A program made the position numbers and the translations under genes. A stretch of DNA of 7,733 bases from Competibacteraceae bacterium UBA2788. GTDB lineage: Bacteria > Pseudomonadota > Gammaproteobacteria > Competibacterales > Competibacteraceae. The DNA is taken from the NCBI GenBank assembly GCA_002352185.1, contig DEHY01000167.1, forward strand, positions 1 through 7,733. Reading direction: 5' to 3'. The notes below the pieces were generated by a model, which worked only from the letters and a program-made list of their open reading frames with translations, was not told the DNA's origin and did not search any database. This document shows, in pieces, positions 5,965 to 7,733 of the stretch (positions within the stretch are counted from its first letter, which is position 1; each line of letters begins with the position of its first letter).

Positions 5965-5979
5965 AGGGTGTGGTCGCCG

Positions 5980-7221
5980 TCAGACGGCTGCCGCCAGCTT
6001 GAAGATCGGCAGGTACATGGCGATCACCAGAGTGCCGACCACGCCGGCCAGGAACGCCATCAGCAGCGGTTCGATCATGGTCGTCAGCCGGTCCACCTTG
6101 TCATCCACTTCCGCTTCATAGAAATCGGCCACCTTGGCCAGCATATCGCCGAGCGAACCGGCCTCCTCGCCGATGGCCACCATCTGCACCACCATGTCCG
6201 GGAACAGGCTGCTCTGGCGCATCGCAAAGTTCAGTTGCTGACCGATGGACACCGCATCGCGCATGTCCAGCACGGCTTTTTCGTAGACATAGTTGCCGGT
6301 GGCCCCGGAGACGCTGACCAAGGCGTCAACGAGAGGCACGCCGCCATTAAACAGCGTAGACAGGGTACGGGCGAAGCGGGCGTTGGCCGAGGTGGCGACC
6401 AAATCGCCGATCAGGGGAATTTGCAGCACCCAGCGATCCAGGAGCTGATAGAAGGTGCGCGAGCGTTTGCGCGCTTCCAGGAAACCGACCACCAATGCGA
6501 CCGGCAAGCCCAGAATCAGGTACCAGTATTCCTGGAACACTTTCGACAGTTGAATCACAAACTGGGTGAGTGCCGGCAATTCCGCGCCGAAGCCCTTGAA
6601 CAGATCCTCGAAGGTCGGGATGACAAAGATCAGCAGGATAGCGGTAACGACGAAGGCGAACACCAGCACGATGGCCGGGTAAGTGAGCGCCTTCTTGACC
6701 TTGGCCTTCAGCGCCTCGGATTTCTCCAGATAGGTCGCAATCTTGTCGAGCAACACTTCAAGCACGCCGGCTTCCTCGCCGGCATGAACCAAGCTGCAAT
6801 ACAGATCATTGAAGTACAGATGGTTCTTGGCCAACGCCTTGGAAAACGCCGTGCCGCTTTCCACCTCAGTCTTAATGTTGAGAATGAGTTCCTTGACCTT
6901 GGGCTTCTTGTTGCTGTGTCCAACCATATCCAGCGCCTGCACCACGGCGATGCCGGACGACAGCATGGTGCAGAGCTGGCGGGTGAAAAACATGATGTCC
7001 TTGGGCACAACGGAGTCGCCGAAGGTGAACAGCGGCTTGGATTTCTTGCTGACCCGCAGCGGCAGGATGCCCTGCCGGCGCAGCTCGGCCTTGATCAGAG
7101 CCGCATTAGCGCCGCGCAGTTCGCCCTTGACCCGATTGCCTCGTTTATCAGTGCCTTCCCACTTGAACGTGGGCTCCTCTTCCTTCTTTTTGGTTTTCGC
7201 CAGCGTCGGTTGTTTCGCCAT
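5980..7221 (-). CDS. pilC: Type IV pilus inner-membrane platform protein PilC
   Basis: PilC (GspF family) is the cytoplasmic-membrane platform that couples the pilus ATPases to pilin insertion. The product is 413 residues, close to the family norm. A short basic, charged N-terminus (1-20) is followed by the TFKWEGTDKRGNRVKGE segment typical of PilC (18-34). Two T2SSF domains are seen, roughly residues 77-200 and 280-402, each with the GEEAG signature (148-152 and 351-355). Membrane spans fall at about 182-203, 233-250 and 383-404. LCTMLSSGIAVVQAL (83-97) and TLSTLFNGGVPLVDAL (286-301) are the paired family motifs. The ATG at 7221 is 5 bases after the pilB stop, with GGAA 8 bases upstream inside the end of pilB. 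No anomaly seen. Confidence 0.97.
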   Translation of the reverse strand: MAKQPTLAKTKKKEEEPTFKWEGTDKRGNRVKGELRGANAALIKAELRRQGILPLRVSKKSKPLFTFGDSVVPKDIMFFTRQLCTMLSSGIAVVQALDMVGHSNKKPKVKELILNIKTEVESGTAFSKALAKNHLYFNDLYCSLVHAGEEAGVLEVLLDKIATYLEKSEALKAKVKKALTYPAIVLVFAFVVTAILLIFVIPTFEDLFKGFGAELPALTQFVIQLSKVFQEYWYLILGLPVALVVGFLEARKRSRTFYQLLDRWVLQIPLIGDLVATSANARFARTLSTLFNGGVPLVDALVSVSGATGNYVYEKAVLDMRDAVSIGQQLNFAMRQSSLFPDMVVQMVAIGEEAGSLGDMLAKVADFYEAEVDDKVDRLTTMIEPLLMAFLAGVVGTLVIAMYLPIFKLAAAV

Positions 7222-7226
7222 AGTCT

Positions 7227-7733
7227 TTATTCCGTAGTGACTCGGTTGACTTCTTCCAGGCTGGTCAGGCCCATGCGAACCTTGTTCAAGCCCGACTGCC
7301 GCAGGTCGTTGATGCCTTCCTTGCGTGCCTGGTCGGCGATATGCATCGCGTTGCCATTGGCCATGATGATGCGGCCGATCTCCTCGGAGATCGGCATGAC
7401 CTCATAAATGCCGACTCGGCCCTTATAACCACGGTTATTGCATTGGTCGCAACCGACAGCCTTATAGATCGTCAGATCCTTTAGCTCATTTTCGTGGAAG
7501 CCCAGGCTAATCAATCCTTCCGGCGGAATCTTGACCTCTTCCTTGCAATGCGGGCATAGCCGCCGCCCCAGCCGCTGCGCGATGATCAGCGTCACGCTGG
7601 AAGCGATATTGTAGGGCGCTACACCCATATTCATCAGCCGGCTGAGTGTCTGCGGCGCGCTGTTGGTGTGCAGGGTGGAAAGCACCATGTGACCGGTCTG
7701 CGCCGCCTTGATCGCAATCTCTGCGGTTTCCAA
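7227..7733 (-). CDS. pilB: Type IV pilus extension ATPase PilB, C-terminal part
   Basis: PilB is the cytoplasmic hexameric GspE-type ATPase that powers pilus extension. Only the last 168 codons are in the window; the gene enters from the right edge at [17 protein letters not shown], the region just after Walker B (the Walker motifs themselves are outside). The His-box TLHTN is at visible residues 20-24. The zinc-type tetracysteine is complete: CPHC at about 60-63 and CDQC at about 95-98. [14 protein letters not shown] (102-115) is the typical C-terminal motif. The stop is TAA at 7229-7227 and pilC follows 5 bases later. Since the first visible codon is a TTG in mid-domain, it should not be taken as a start. 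Assignment to PilB over GspE or PilT rests on the pilC-pilD context and the zinc motif. Confidence 0.96.
   Translation of the reverse strand: METAEIAIKAAQTGHMVLSTLHTNSAPQTLSRLMNMGVAPYNIASSVTLIIAQRLGRRLCPHCKEEVKIPPEGLISLGFHENELKDLTIYKAVGCDQCNNRGYKGRVGIYEVMPISEEIGRIIMANGNAMHIADQARKEGINDLRQSGLNKVRMGLTSLEEVNRVTTE

Noticed and set aside
5968..7407. Rightward open frame of 479 codons
   Set aside because: It lies opposite pilC and the end of pilB, both certain by motif. The His/Gln-rich translation is typical of the reverse complement of GC-rich coding DNA.
7731..7733. TTG at the right edge as a start codon of a 168-residue protein
   Set aside because: The translation begins in the middle of the PilB ATPase domain, so the gene simply continues beyond the window.

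Overview
The window looks like a gammaproteobacterial chromosome. The right half (about 3641-7733, all leftward) holds the end of pilB, then pilC, pilD, coaE and zapD. This type IV pilus assembly / CoA synthesis / Z-ring cluster order is known from Gammaproteobacteria, and ZapD itself is a protein of that group. The genes are tightly packed (gaps of 5, 15, 2 and 69 bases), so they probably form one transcription unit. PilB is the extension ATPase, PilC the inner-membrane platform, PilD processes prepilins, CoaE makes coenzyme A, and ZapD bundles FtsZ.

The left half (1 to about 3632) reads as an accessory segment next to that core cluster. It contains: (i) a leftward, window-truncated P-loop ATPase of the 'AAA-like, APRQTGKT' type; (ii) a divergently transcribed Uma2-family (DUF820) PD-(D/E)XK nuclease-like gene sharing a 93-base intergenic region with it; (iii) a short ORF that may be the broken 5' end of a larger gene (its first residues resemble type I restriction HsdR N-termini, a tentative impression); (iv) an AT-rich spacer with a hairpin and three copies of a 10-base word; and (v) an exported protein of 476 residues whose C-terminus is three repeats of about 50 residues, each with a DxNxNGxxD calcium-loop-like motif and a cysteine pair.

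The most interesting signal is the mosaic build of the exported-protein gene. Hand-counted G+C jumps from about 40% to about 65-75% almost exactly where the repeats begin (near base 3180). The first and third repeats share a 37-base core that is 35/37 identical. This suggests that a GC-rich repeat cassette of the host was joined to an AT-richer body of unknown function. The gene runs head-on into zapD with only 8 bases between the stop codons and no visible terminator, so the core/accessory boundary lies at or very near base 3640.

I do not see convincing evidence of a complete new defence or regulatory system. The ATPase/Uma2 pair is the nearest candidate, and the function of that pairing is unproven. 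There are no tRNA, rRNA, CRISPR array or intact insertion sequence features that I can support.
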